64,000 bases of DNA from Adiantum capillus-veneris. Taxonomy: Eukaryota; Streptophyta; Polypodiopsida; Polypodiales; Pteridaceae. This document shows positions 25,053-36,088 of the stretch, one piece after another. The number at the start of each line of letters is the position of its first letter. Position 1 is the stretch's first letter. The notes under the pieces are model-generated. The model was not told where the DNA came from. It saw only the letters and a list, made by a program, of their open reading frames with translations, and searched no databases. A program made the translations under genes and the position numbers. The DNA lies in NCBI GenBank assembly GCA_014529385.2, contig CM043963.1, positions 3,291,001-3,355,000 on the forward strand, given 5' to 3'.

Positions 25053-27670
25053 AACCACTTTGACCTTTTTTTCCCCACTTTTTGGCCCGGATTTAAAAAT
25101 ACACTAAAAATTTCAAATTTTCAAAAAATTTCAAATTTCCAAAAAATTTCAAATTTTAAGTTTTCCCTCCTTAAAAGATCCCCTAACCTATTTCATGGTC
25201 AAAAAAGTATTTTTGACCTCCAAAAGTCAAAAACGTGCACTAAAAATTTCCAAAAAATTAAATTTTTTCAAAAAATTTCAAAACATCATTTTCCACCCTC
25301 CAAAGTCTTTCCAAACCTATTCTATAGCTAAAAGTGATTTTCTCTCTCTACAAACCCTTTTCCAAGCTCTCCATGGCTGCAACAACCACATGCACCCCCT
25401 ATAGTCCAACATTATCTCTCTACTATCTTTCTCCCATCTCCATTGTAGCACCAAGAAAGCTTCTCCCCCATCTCTTCCCCTTGCCCACCACATAGTTCCA
25501 CACCAAGCTAGCTCCTCTCCCTTCTCTCACCTCCATTACAGCATGAAACAAGATTATCCTCCTTCTACTTTTATTCACTCGCACTACATGGAAACCTCTA
25601 CTCCCGAAGGTGGAAAAAGCATCAACTCACATGACTTGCATACCACAAGAACAGGAGGTGTGAATAGTGCATGGGCATTGCAAGGATTCATCTCCAACAT
25701 AAAGATAGAATGGTGAGAAAACTACCTTTGTAGCTTACATTCAGAGCTTAAGATCATCTCCATCTTTAAGTTTATCATGCTGGAGGGAATTGACCTCTTT
25801 ATGGCTTTCAATTTTTAGGGTTCACACCTCATAACATTGGGTGGTGCTATTTTGTTGATGGCTTTGGTGCACCATCTATAGTTTTGTAGCATGTGATTGA
25901 GTCTCACAATGTAAGTAAGTTGTGTTATCTATGGAGAGTCATCAAAGATTTTTCTTATAATTTATTCTTTGTATAGTTGTCATTAGATTATTAGAATGAT
26001 ATCATTTTGTACTTTATAACTTTATGCTCACATAATCTGTTGTTTACTTACAGAGTCAACTTGTTTTGAGAGGACATGAGCAAGCAACCATGTGCAGAGA
26101 TGGAAATCACCCTATTTTTGTTCCATGAGGAATCTTTCACTACCGTGTTAAAAGATTTTGATAAGAATAGTAGGATTTTTGTACAATCTTGAACCAATAG
26201 GTACTCTCTAGGAGCTCTTAGAAAAGCCATCCCTATAGTACTACTATCTTCCCTAGTGTCATAGACACACAAATACTCATGTATATGAATCTCTAGATGA
26301 GAAAGACAAATACTTGTAAGAGAAGCCTAACAGCAACAACATTGTCTCCATTTGTAATTATTTTTATGAGGCTGGATTCCTCTATAAATGCAATATAAAT
26401 ATTTCTTTTTGTTAAATGGTGTCGCACTGAGTGAGAGTATTTTATTTAGATTACTGGAGTTTCATACAGATTTGAGAAATATTGTTGATTTTTTTGGATA
26501 TTCTTATTTGCGTGTAAGATGTTTGAAGTTTCAAGTCTTAATCATTCCACCATGAAGAAATTCATGCAATATTTTGATTTCAGTTTAATCACTAATGGTT
26601 ATTCTTATTAAGTGGATCATAACCTTTGTCAAGATGTCCTCATTTGGGGATGTTGAATATATATCAATAGCAACATTTCAAAAGTTGAGAAAGCTAAATT
26701 CTTGCTTTCCAAAATGTTATTGTTTCCATACTATGCCTATGCCAAGCTTGACTTAGAGAAATGACAACTTGAGATGGAGGTGTAGATATATAGGAGTGAC
26801 TTATTATTGATTCTTGTTTCATCATATTGGTATCTAACCTTCTTAAATATCCCTATTCATTCGCTATTGGTAGCTATTTATTTGGTATTGCTAAAGATCA
26901 TACCAATAGCTATCACCTTGTGAAATTAATTGTTGAAATTCGGATTTGATTTTACTATGTAGCTCATTTGGATAGAGAAAGTGTAAACATAAATTATAGA
27001 TACATGCATTGTTAACATAGAAGATATGTATCATTCGAACCTATATAACCGCTAATAAAGAAACCTTTGGTCGGATACTATAACAATAGGGGTCACATGT
27101 GGTTTTAAATACCAAAGAAATGGCTTAACCAAAACATTCCCAAAAACACGAGGTGAACACAAGGAAGTAAAAATTGGCTCCTTGTTTGGTTGATTTCTAG
27201 TGCTAAATGTTCTGAGTGCACAAAATTTGTGAGGCCTTTCACCTTGGGAGTTCACTAAAGTATATGTAACATAGCACATGTGTTCAACAGAAGGGAATTT
27301 ATATTCTTGTAAAGTTACAGAAACATGTGTAGGTAAGGCCTATAAGGGCTACTTTCAATCCATTGTGGTGAACGCACATGATATAGGAAAATTTGACATA
27401 GTGAATACTCCGGACATCAAACACTACAACTCTATCTCATGGCCATACATTAAAACAAAGCCCCTATTTGTCATTTTGAAGCCCCAGGGACCCTCAATAA
27501 GAGGGACCACAACGGTGCATAGAATGCCCATCCAGGCACAAATAGGGACCAAGAAATTTCCAAGAACAGGGGATGGACACAAGGAAGTAAAAAATGGTTG
27601 ATAAGCATGATACAAGGTTTAGGTGTCTGCCATTTGGGGGGGGGGGGGGGTTCTATGAACACATTAAACT
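25053..27670. other. Element T interior, no gene seen
   Basis: AT-rich sequence with short 'aaaaatttcaaattt' repeats (25090-25290). Two diverged segments near 27120-27190 and 27540-27600 share 'cacaaggaagtaaaaa'. All reading frames are short and without recognisable motifs. Confidence 0.45.
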
Positions 27671-27671
27671 G

Positions 27672-27980
27672 CCTAGTTCTATCTCATGGCCATGCATTAA
27701 AAAAATCTTGTACTTATCATTTTAGGGGCCCATGGACCCTCAACAAGAGGGGCCACAAGGGCGCGCAAACTGGCCATCCAAAAATTCATGGCCATGCATT
27801 AAAAAAAGCTTCTACTTGTCATTTTAGGGGCCCAGGGACCCTCAACATAAGGGGCCACAAGGGCGCGCAAACTGGCCATCCAAAATTTTTGGATGGCCAG
27901 TTTGCGCGCCCTTGTGGCCCCTTATGTTGAGGGTCCCTAGGCCCCTAAAATGACAAGTACAAGCTTTTTGTTAATGCATG
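27672..27980. repeat. Long palindrome 1 with adjacent half-copy
   Basis: 27793-27980 is a near-perfect inverted repeat with arms of about 93 bp and its centre at about 27887 (ccaaaatttttgg). 27672-27790 is a direct half-copy of the left arm. The arms contain 'gggcgcgcaaactggccatcc'-type sequence, far more GC-rich than the surroundings. Confidence 0.92.
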
Positions 27981-28069
27981 GCATGATACAATGTTTAGCT
28001 ATTTGCCATTGGGGGGGGGAGGGGAGTTTGCTATGAATACATTAATTTGCCCAATTCTATCTCATGGCT

Positions 28070-28256
28070 ATGCATCAAAAAAAGCCTATACTTGTCATTT
28101 TAGGGCCCCAGGGACCCTCAACATGAGGGGCCACAAGGGCGCGCAAATCAGCCATCCAAAAATTTTGGATGGCTGATTTGCGCGCCCTTGTGGCCCCTCA
28201 TGTTGAGGGTCCCTGGGGCCCTAAAATGACAAGTACAAGATTTTTTTTTATGCATG
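28070..28256. repeat. Long palindrome 2
   Basis: A second near-perfect inverted repeat, related to palindrome 1, with arms of about 90 bp and its centre at about 28163. The two arms agree with each other at sites where they differ from palindrome 1 (for example AATCAGCC versus AAACTGGCC). Confidence 0.92.
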
Positions 28257-28259
28257 GTT

Positions 28260-29987
28260 ATAATTCAAGTGGTCCTTTTTTTTTTTTTAAAGGTGTTGAA
28301 CTTTTAGGCTGTTTTCAAGAGCTTCTAGTGTTTAATTGGCTCCGAATCTGTCTGGGCTTGTCTCACATAAATTTGTTCATCTCGTCACGCTCTTCGACCA
28401 TCGTGTGATGCAAAAAAATCATATCCTACTCGGATTTTCCAAAAATCAACGTGCAAGTTGGCAATTTCTTTAAAAATGATGTAAAACAAACATTTCTTAC
28501 TTTTTCCTTAATCTACAGGCTCAAACGGGCATTAAAACCATGGAATCTGAAAATACTCAGAGAACCAATGTTTTTATTGTGTTAAGGACTACATTTCCTA
28601 CATACAAAACTTTCTCAAAATCTCACCCTAACACCTTCATAAGTGGATTCCAAGGATTGCCCTCGATCAAAAATTGAAATTGAAGGAAAACAATTACAAT
28701 GAACTCTTAGACTGTGTACAAACTTTAAAATAACCAAAATTTCTTTTAAAAAAAGTTATTGCTAAAATTTTGAAAATAGACCACCCTTGGACTTCCCACA
28801 ATGATAGAAATCAAAAGGTTCAAGGAGAGGTCTGGTGTCACAAGTGCATGGTAGGAATCTAATCGAGGCTTATTCCGCCAAGATCTCTTATACTTTATTA
28901 TGTCTTCTTATGTACAATGTTACCAAACAAAAACAAACTTACACTTTAAATGACTACAAATTTTATTTAACTTATCAAACAATCTAAAATATGGTAGACC
29001 TAGAGTGCCCTTACACATCAACAAACAAAAAAGTCCAAATTTCTTCTCATTAACTTTGATAAACATACATCTGTGAACACTTTCCAAGGAGTAGTGCGGT
29101 CATAGTTCTTACATCCATTCCATGACATGATATACTCCTGGGGTGACCTATCACATAAAAATATCTTTGGTAGGAGTGCCCTCATGTTAGGAAAGAGTGT
29201 GTTGTTGCTGATGAAAAGTTTTTGCATTGTCCTACTAGGGATCTCTTCATGTCAGCGTAATGATTTTTGGTTTAGTGGGAGCCACATTGCCGCTGAGGAG
29301 AGCTTTGTGCCACCGTAAAAGCTTCATGTTATGCCAGTTTCTTGAGCCATTCTTGCAAACAACGCCACTCAACTAGCATAGCAAGAGGTCACCTTGTAAC
29401 AAAAACATGTATGAATTCAACATTTGCAAGCTATATAATGAAGACACTTGTTAAGTAAATGTTGTACAAATTTGCAAGTATTTCTATCTAGCTAGGAATA
29501 AACAATACAAAAATATACATTATGATGAGACTACCACCCCTAATAAGCATGGATTTGAAGCACCTACCTGCAAGATGTAACAAAGAAGACTGTTTTAGAG
29601 GAAAAGTGGTGACACTTGGCCTCTCTAACCTGCAGCCTTTCACTATTTGTGCATAAAAGCAACCTTTGTGCCAAGCACTACAAAACAAGTAGAGGCAACA
29701 CCTTAGACTTCAAAGTTTATGATAAGAAGAACACAATCAAAAGTAAGAAGTATATTGTTACCTTGCATAAAGGGGTGTTTTATTCAAATATGTGATGGTA
29801 TTGGCAAGATATTGAAGAATCGTCAACATTCATCTCACCGATGGTACGACATTCCTGGGATGACCTCTGCTCACCCTCACATGCGGCCTTCGGTGCAAAC
29901 GTTGCGAACAAGCAAATATGTATGCATACGATTTGTGGTGTCCTTGAGCACCATGGTAGCTATTGCATGAGGAAGCAAAGGATGAAA
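28260..29987. other. Element T interior, no gene seen
   Basis: Plain AT-rich DNA with only short, unrecognised frames on both strands. No repeats of note are visible. Confidence 0.4.
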
Positions 29988-30041
29988 AGAGAGAGGGGGG
30001 AGGGAGAGAGAGGAACATGGGAGAAGACAAGGGGGTAGTGG

Positions 30042-30076
<35 letters not shown>

Positions 30077-30217
30077 GAAGGAGGAGAGAAGGGGGCAGGG
30101 AGGGAGAGGGAGGAACATGGGAGGAGAGACGGGGATAAAGGGGGAGAGGGAGAGAGGGGAGGAGGAGGAGAGAAGGGGCAGGGAGGGAGAAAGGAGGGAG
30201 GAGGAAGAGAGAAGAAA
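29988..30217. repeat. Polypurine tract with (GA)n core
   Basis: About 230 bp of nearly pure A/G on the plus strand, including an (AG)n run at about 30044-30072 and variants of 'ggaggagagaaggggcaggg'. Gly/Arg/Glu-rich frames across it are artefacts. Confidence 0.9.
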
Positions 30218-30633
30218 GGTTTTTTTTTTGGAGGGGAGTTTTTTTTTTAAAAAATTGGACTTTTAGTGCTTGTAAGTTAAAAAAAATGTCAAAAAATACT
30301 TTTTTGATATGGATATATGTTGGGGGGGAGTTTTAAGTCAAAAATAAGTAAAAATAACTTTTTTTTTAAAAAGTCAAATTTTGGCTCTTAGTGATCCACG
30401 TTTTTTATGATATGGCCACACCTCTTTACTCCCTTCACTTTCAAAAAGCTAGAGAGAGAAGGTGACCTCTTAGGTCCACATCCTATATGTGTCTAAAAAA
30501 AAGGCTAGAAAAGCCTACTCAAAACTAGTTTCTTGAATGCCCTTGTCCCCTTAACCCTACACACCATTAGCCTTAATCCCTAAAAATTAGGATTCCTTAC
30601 AAGGCCCATGCAAGGTTCATATTTCTCCAAATG

Positions 30634-30701
30634 AGAAACGGAGCGGGAATAACCTTTGCTATATAGCACAAACCGTAGAAGACTGTAAGGCACCTGTTAT
30701 G
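30634..30701 (-). other. Copia F1 leader fragment
   Basis: It matches 58504-58572 of the F2 leader ('gctatatagcacaaaccgta', 'aggcacctgttat'). It is isolated between element T on the left and the 5' LTR of Copia G on the right, showing that both inserted into the same leader. Confidence 0.88.
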
Positions 30702-30895
30702 TGTTGGGGTATAAAACCCAATGTGGTCGCCCAGGTAAGTGGACGGGCCGCCAGGTATGTACACATATTCTTTTGTAAAAACCTAATAAGAACTCACTAT
30801 GCTCTACACACATTACAGTAGAGCGAGTTCACCATATCGTCGTGCTCTTCTTCTCGCACTCTCTCTCGCGTCGCACTTCCGCTCGTACTCCTTCA
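30702..30895 (+). repeat. 5' LTR of Copia G
   Basis: It is 194 bp, TGTTGGGGTATAAAACCC...CTCCTTCA. It is preceded by TTATG (expected target site in the F1 leader) and followed two bases later by a Met-tRNA PBS. The partner LTR is not in the window. Confidence 0.85.
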
Positions 30896-30897
30896 AC

Positions 30898-30909
30898 TGG
30901 TATCAGAGC
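30898..30909 (+). other. Primer-binding site of Copia G (iMet tRNA)
   Basis: TGGTATCAGAGC, the standard plant Copia PBS complementary to initiator-Met tRNA. Confidence 0.93.
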
Positions 30910-32290
30910 TCAGATCGAGGCTCGGGGCAGCATTTGCAGGTAGCCAGAGTCTCCTGCTCAGATTGAAGTGAGATTCGACAGGCGAAGACACGCCCCCAAT
31001 TCATTATGAGGTCATCTCGGCCACCGTTCGGCTTCGACAAAGATCTGCGCAGGCCATTTTCGACTACGTGGTCTCGACGGGTGCAGATCCGACTCTGCAA
31101 TTTTGGGGTTTCGGCCTACGACTGCAAGTGTTGAGGATATCTGCACTTCCAAAGTGCTGATTTGTGTCTATCTACACAACGAAGGATGGCTTACAGTTCT
31201 TGGAGGCGTGTCACATACGACACGGGCGCACCTACATACAGACTGTAGGCGACATCCACCAGTTCATCAGGTAACTTGTGTTTGCTGCGTGATATTCCAG
31301 ATTTCATCCTGACATTGCAGGTACTTCTACATGGGATGTATTGTCAAAGATGATGTATGTTTGTTGAGGGTTTGCTGGCTGTGAGTCACGCAGCAAACAA
31401 CCGCTGCAGCGGTTACAGCATACAGTGGGAAATTTGTGGATTTATGACTTTGTGGGATCTGGCTTTTGGAAAAAGACTCCGATATTTTCTAATAACAAGG
31501 ATCTTTATTTTTACAATCAACTATGGCCTTACCCTTCAACTTTTGCTGCAATAAAAATAGTATCACAGTAACTAATGAGAGTGTAACTGAATTGCTGCAC
31601 CCTAATGCTCTGGTGTAATTATGACTTTTTTGTAGTGCCCCGACATATTTATGGTGCCTCTTTTTATAAAAATATTGTTCATAAAAATCTCGTTTAATCC
31701 CATTTCTTCACCGTATGGCCGTTTTTATACCCAATGGTGACTAAAAATATTATTTTTCGGTTAGATCCAAGAAAAGTTAAAATGCTAAAAACCATGAAAA
31801 GCTAAATAATAGTACTGTCAGATTTACTGCACCCTTTGTTGAGGGTCGAGTGAGGTTTTATTGAGTTGGGGGATTCTCGAATGTTGAGATCCTTTCGGTG
31901 ATACAGGTCTTGGAGCGATCCCTCGAGCACCCTTAGATAGGCAGCTAGGATGTATTGACTGTGAGTTAGACAGTTGGGATTGCATCTTTGCTTTACTGCC
32001 ATTGAGGCATTGTCACAGTCTATGCTTACAGGACAGTGAGAGACAGTACAGGTGCAGGACAGGTTTACCCACGACTTACAGTGTTCAAGAGACAGTGGTT
32101 TTTTGAATTGTTTTTGGTCTATTTTTTAGTACACCATAGCCATTTTACAAAGGAGACTCTGATGAAATTTCTGGAGAATCTGAAGCTTTATTGGTTCATT
32201 TGACAAGTTGATATTGGTTCAGAGGTCAGTTTACAGGAGAAACTCTACCGAATTTTTCCCAGGAAAGTAAACTACTGTGAAGCGTAGCTA
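30910..32290 (+). other. Long leader of Copia G
   Basis: About 1.38 kb separates the PBS from the gag start, much longer than the usual Copia leader of a few hundred bases or less. No frame with known motifs is visible. The first 200 bp are GC-rich. An unrecognised insertion inside it is possible. Confidence 0.5.
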
Positions 32291-32607
32291 TGGCTGGATC
32301 ACAGGACACTACTCTTTACAATATCAAGAAGTTGGATGGAACCAATTTCCCATTGTGGAAGAAGCAGATTTGGCATGTGTTGGTACAAAAGAAGCAGATA
32401 AAACCTATAAAGCTCAAGGGGATAAAACCATAAGATATGGACGAAGATGAATGGAGCGAAATGGATGAATTGGCACTTTCTACCATTATGCTGACTTTGG
32501 CAGAAAACGTTTACTTCAGTGTAGCAGACGAGATGTTGGCTTATCAAGCATGGACAAAGCTGAGTGATATTTATGAGAAGCAGAGTGTAGCTTCACAGGT
32601 ATACTTG
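32291..32607 (+). pseudogene. Copia G gag, N-terminal part
   Basis: Translation from 32291 gives MAGSQDTTLYNIKKLDGTNF, then the PLWKKQIWHVLVQK gag signature. An in-frame TAA follows near 32432. The frame then continues (DEDEWSEMDELALSTIML...) to QVYL at 32607, where the 19.6-kb unit interrupts it. It resumes in frame at 52188 when one copy of the 5-bp duplication is removed. Confidence 0.85.
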
Positions 32608-33186
32608 TGTTAACCCTCACGGCTCACGGACACCCCATCACCTACGACGGACGTGAATTATGTATTTGGTAGAGTCAGGTACCGGGCTTGTCGGACCAAT
32701 AGGAAAAGGGTAAGAGTGATCGCCGATGAGAGACGCACTCTAACTGGGACATTCAAGGGATTAGTTGGCTAAGCATGGGCGCCCAAGTGTGAATGGGGTG
32801 AGCTCATATAAAAGCCAACTAAACCTAAAATTCACTTATTCTCTCATTTGTGCAATAGAAGAGTGCTCTTGCTCCATCTCCATCTCCATCTTCTTCTTCT
32901 TCACCTCCTTGTGTGTGTGTGTATGTGTGAGAGAGAGAGAGAGAGAGCGCGCGATCGAGCATTGCGGCGGCACGACGGCGGTGAAGCGGTTGAGCGCGAC
33001 GTAGCGGCGTCTCCTTCTTCTTCGCGGCAAGGAATCCTCCATGGCAGGAGCATAGAGCGGTGAGTGACACACCATTGCCCTCTTTTGAGCTTACTAGTTA
33101 AGCTAGTTGTGTGCTTGGAGCCGTCTATGGCTCGCACACAGTGTTAGGCAAGGCCCTTGCTTCGATAGTGCGGCAAGGAGCGCACA
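32608..33186 (+). repeat. LTR of family E, left inverted copy
   Basis: It is 579 bp, TGTTAACCCTCAC...GGAGCGCACA. A TATA-like ATATAAAA lies at 32806-32813 and a short (GA)n at about 32930-32946. It is followed by TTTTT, as the right copy is, but then by AATTGACCCCCC instead of a PBS. Confidence 0.88.
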
Positions 33187-33967
33187 TTTTTAATTGACCC
33201 CCCAAATTCTTTTCACAGTGATTCAATTTTTATGTGTGTGCTTATTTTGTATGCCTTGGGTTTTTTGCTTTTCAAGAAAAAGCGCCCATATTGGGAACCT
33301 TTAGGGCTCTAGTACCATAGGCGATACATGTGAGTGAAGTACCCAATCAAGCTGAGATTTCTCTTCCAGCTTAAGATTTTACAATGTGGCACTTTGATCA
33401 TTTTCATCATTTTAATTTTGTAACTTTGGGGGGTCATATAACACTGATACACCTCCCCAGGCTCATCACACCAGTAAACTCCCTTTATAATACTTAAGCT
33501 AAAGGTCAATAGGGTCAAGCCTACTAGAAATCCCTAGTACATTTCACACAATGCTGCCTAAATCGGATTAAGAACCTAAGTAACCATTAATTATTAGGAA
33601 GGCATTCCCCATGGTATTAAGATAAGATCTCTAACACCTAACTTGGTCAAACTAGCTTAGTCGGACTTGCTTGATGTTTAAACCTAGACAAGGGATTATG
33701 ACAAAAAAGACATTGAATTAAATGTTTGATACTAAGCAAATAAGCTGGATATTATGCTACCAATCACAATCAAAGCAGACAATCATAGATGCAAAAAAGA
33801 TAAGGGACAATGCTAATGGACAAGAAACACCTGTTTGTGTTGATGGTGGAGCTTGATATGAAGTGTGAACGAGAGAAAGGTTCCATGAAGGTCCAAATCC
33901 TATCAATAGCAACACGCTCCTGTACACACTAGGAAACAAAAGGAATACCTCCAAGAGGCACATTAGT
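33187..33967 (-). repeat. LTR H, distal part (left of CACTA)
   Basis: Non-coding sequence continuous with 41969-42698 once the CACTA element is removed. It is read as the distal part of a 3' LTR of the minus-strand Gypsy. Its exact left end (about 33190) is inferred from where family E LTR homology stops. Confidence 0.4.
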
Positions 33968-33989
33968 CACTACAAGAGGCTATTCATAT

Positions 33990-34090
33990 TAGCGACGCTC
34001 ACACAGCGACGCTCAAAAAAAAAAATCCCGGCGTCGCTATGAGCGTCGCAAATTTCCAAAGAAATTTGCGACGCTCATAGCGACGCCGAC
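33990..34090. repeat. Left subterminal repeats of the CACTA element with a 60-bp palindrome
   Basis: About six copies of the AGCGACGC motif in both orientations. 34029-34088 is a perfect inverted repeat with 27-bp arms and a 6-base loop. In this superfamily such subterminal arrays bind transposase-associated proteins. Confidence 0.88.
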
Positions 34091-34176
34091 TAAGCTAAAA
34101 AAATAACAGAGCGCGCCCAAAAACTCAGATCTCAGATCTAAGTTTTTCGGTGCCCTCAAGCAAAGAGCAGGTAACG

Positions 34177-34177
<1 letters not shown>

Positions 34178-34228
<51 letters not shown>

Positions 34229-34235
34229 CTTCTCC

Positions 34236-34275
<40 letters not shown>

Positions 34276-34341
34276 GAGGAGAGGAAGGAGAGCCAGGTAT
34301 GCTCCTTCCCTCTCCTCACTCTCATGTTCCCTTCCCCTCTT

Positions 34342-34374
<33 letters not shown>

Positions 34375-34381
34375 TAGTGTT

Positions 34382-34419
<38 letters not shown>

Positions 34420-34635
34420 AACATAAACAAAAACGCACACACACATACGTAAACAAAGAATGCACACACACATTGAGAGAGGAAAAGAGAGAGAGAGAGC
34501 ATGCATAAACAAAAAACGCACGCATTGAGAGAGGAAAAGAGAGAGAGAACATGCATAAACAAAAAACGCACACATTGAGAGAGGAAAAGAGAGAGAAAAC
34601 ATGCATACGATCCAAAAAAACGCACACACATTGAG
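34178..34635. repeat. CT/GA and CA microsatellite cluster
   Basis: Runs of (CT)n at about 34180-34222, (CA)n at about 34236-34275, (CT)n near 34340-34362, (GA)n near 34385-34414, and four repeats of about 55 bp of 'cacacattgagagaggaaaagagaga' type from 34440 to 34650. The Ser-Leu-rich and Cys-Val-rich frames here are artefacts. Confidence 0.88.
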
Positions 34636-35535
34636 AGAGAAAGAGAGAGAAACTAATTTAACGTCGTAGAAAACTAATTAAAATTAAAAGACCTAAAGAT
34701 CTAGCCGACGAGGAGTTGAACTCAAGACCTATTATTCAAGAGGGAAATGGCATAATCAATCTATCATACTTGGCATGGGTGATAGAAAGGTTATACCATT
34801 TATCTCTTTTTATTGGCACACACATCCACACACGCGCACACACACAAGAAGAAGAGAGTTATAACGTCACAGGAAACTATCCTAAAAGACGTTAAAGATT
34901 AGGTTAGATGTAGACTTACGTTAAATTAGATTTAGGTTTATTTAAGTTAAATTAGATTAGATTTAGGTTTATTTTTAATTAGATTTACGTTTATTTACGC
35001 TAGATTTAGATTTACGTTATATTAGATTAGATTTAGGTCTCCATAGACTGCGATGCTTGCATGAAGCGGGTGAAGAAAGCCCTCAATGGAATATAGGGTA
35101 TTGCTACCTTCACTCATGGTGGGCTCCGTCGATCCAAAAGTACTGGTGAAATGTCTTCAGAAGATAGGGAAGAAGGTGGATCTTCAGGGCGGCAAGAGTC
35201 ACTACATCCCCGACACAATGACTATCTAGACAACCTCTAGTCATTCAACAGCAACTTCAAAGTTAGTAACAAGAGCAAGAACGGTCTAAAGGGCCAATTG
35301 CTGTCGTCAGATGTGGATGGAGATGAGGCAGCGTCACCGCCAGAAGTTAACTCTCACATCTTTAGTGATGAGAATGCCAACTCTTGCCGAGTTATGTGAA
35401 AAATTATGTGTTAAATCAGTTTTAAGGTTCTTATAATCCCTGTTAGTTTAGTTCTTTGTTTTTAATATAACATAATTTACGTTAGATTTAGATTTATGTT
35501 ATATTAGATTAGACTTAGGTTTATTTAGGTTTACC

Positions 35536-35570
<35 letters not shown>

Positions 35571-35986
35571 GAAGAAGAGAGTTTTAACGTCGTAGGAAAC
35601 TATCCCAAAAGACGTTAAAGATTAGGTTAGATGTAGACTTACGTTCAATTAGATTTAGGTTTATTTTTAGTTAGATTTACGCTTATTTACGTTAGATCGA
35701 GTCCACGCAAGAATTACTTACGGTTTAGGGTTTAGAGTTAGACGAACATTGAAAAGATCTACTATGAAAAGATGTTAAGATGTTGTGAAGTGCTACAGCT
35801 AGAGAAGAGGCAAAGGGGTTTTGTCCACTACATGCAGTATCATGTAGACGTGGGTCTGTAGATTTCTTGTACCCACAAATATAGGTATTGACCAATAAAG
35901 ACGAGATTATAACCCGGTGGTTCTGATCTCCGTGCACCTCTAGACCGAGGTGTGCGGGGATTGGACATGACTAGAGAATGTGAGGT

Positions 35987-36028
<42 letters not shown>

Positions 36029-36088
36029 CGAAGAATGCCAATAGAATATTAAATTTGTTGTCCAGGTTATAAGATTTTTATCCTCATT
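34636..36088. repeat. CACTA 5' region with dispersed direct repeats
   Basis: About 180 bp near 34829-35010 recurs at about 35543-35700 (CA run, 'gaagaagagagtt', 'aaagacgttaaagattaggt', then GATTTAGGTTTATTT units). An AT-rich GATTTA/GATTTAC repeat lies at 34905-35035. A (GA)n run lies at about 35985-36025, just before the transposase gene. A first, unseen exon may hide near 35050-35400, but nothing supports it clearly. Confidence 0.6.

Larger units (their letters stand above)
24851..30633. mobile_element. Unclassified TIR element T
   Basis: The F1 leader is interrupted by 5.78 kb whose ends are inverted. CATTAGGAAAAATATGAACC lies at the left, and the reverse complement of the right end is CATTTGGAGAAATATGAACC. 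Further inner similarity ('gggattaagg(t/c)taat') continues about 50-80 bp in. Comparison with the uninterrupted F2 leader at 58495-58515 shows the insertion. The target duplication is at most 2-3 bp and ambiguous. No transposase frame is visible, so it looks non-autonomous. It holds homopolymer tracts, short A/T-rich repeats (25080-25330), two long palindromes and a purine tract. Confidence 0.65.

Noticed and set aside
27598-28408. Plus-strand ORFs with repeated 'CHFRGPGTLN' segments
   Set aside because: They are read through palindrome arms; the repetition is in the DNA and no start or family supports coding.
29963-30266. Gly/Arg/Glu-rich ORFs
   Set aside because: They are translations of a polypurine tract.
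34026-34090. CRISPR-like array from repeated CGTCGC motifs
   Set aside because: Copies are in both orientations without spacers of constant length and lie at CACTA ends; they are transposon subterminal repeats.
34156-34631. Leu/Ser/Cys-rich 157-residue minus-strand ORF
   Set aside because: It spans the microsatellite cluster at the CACTA left end and is repeat-derived.
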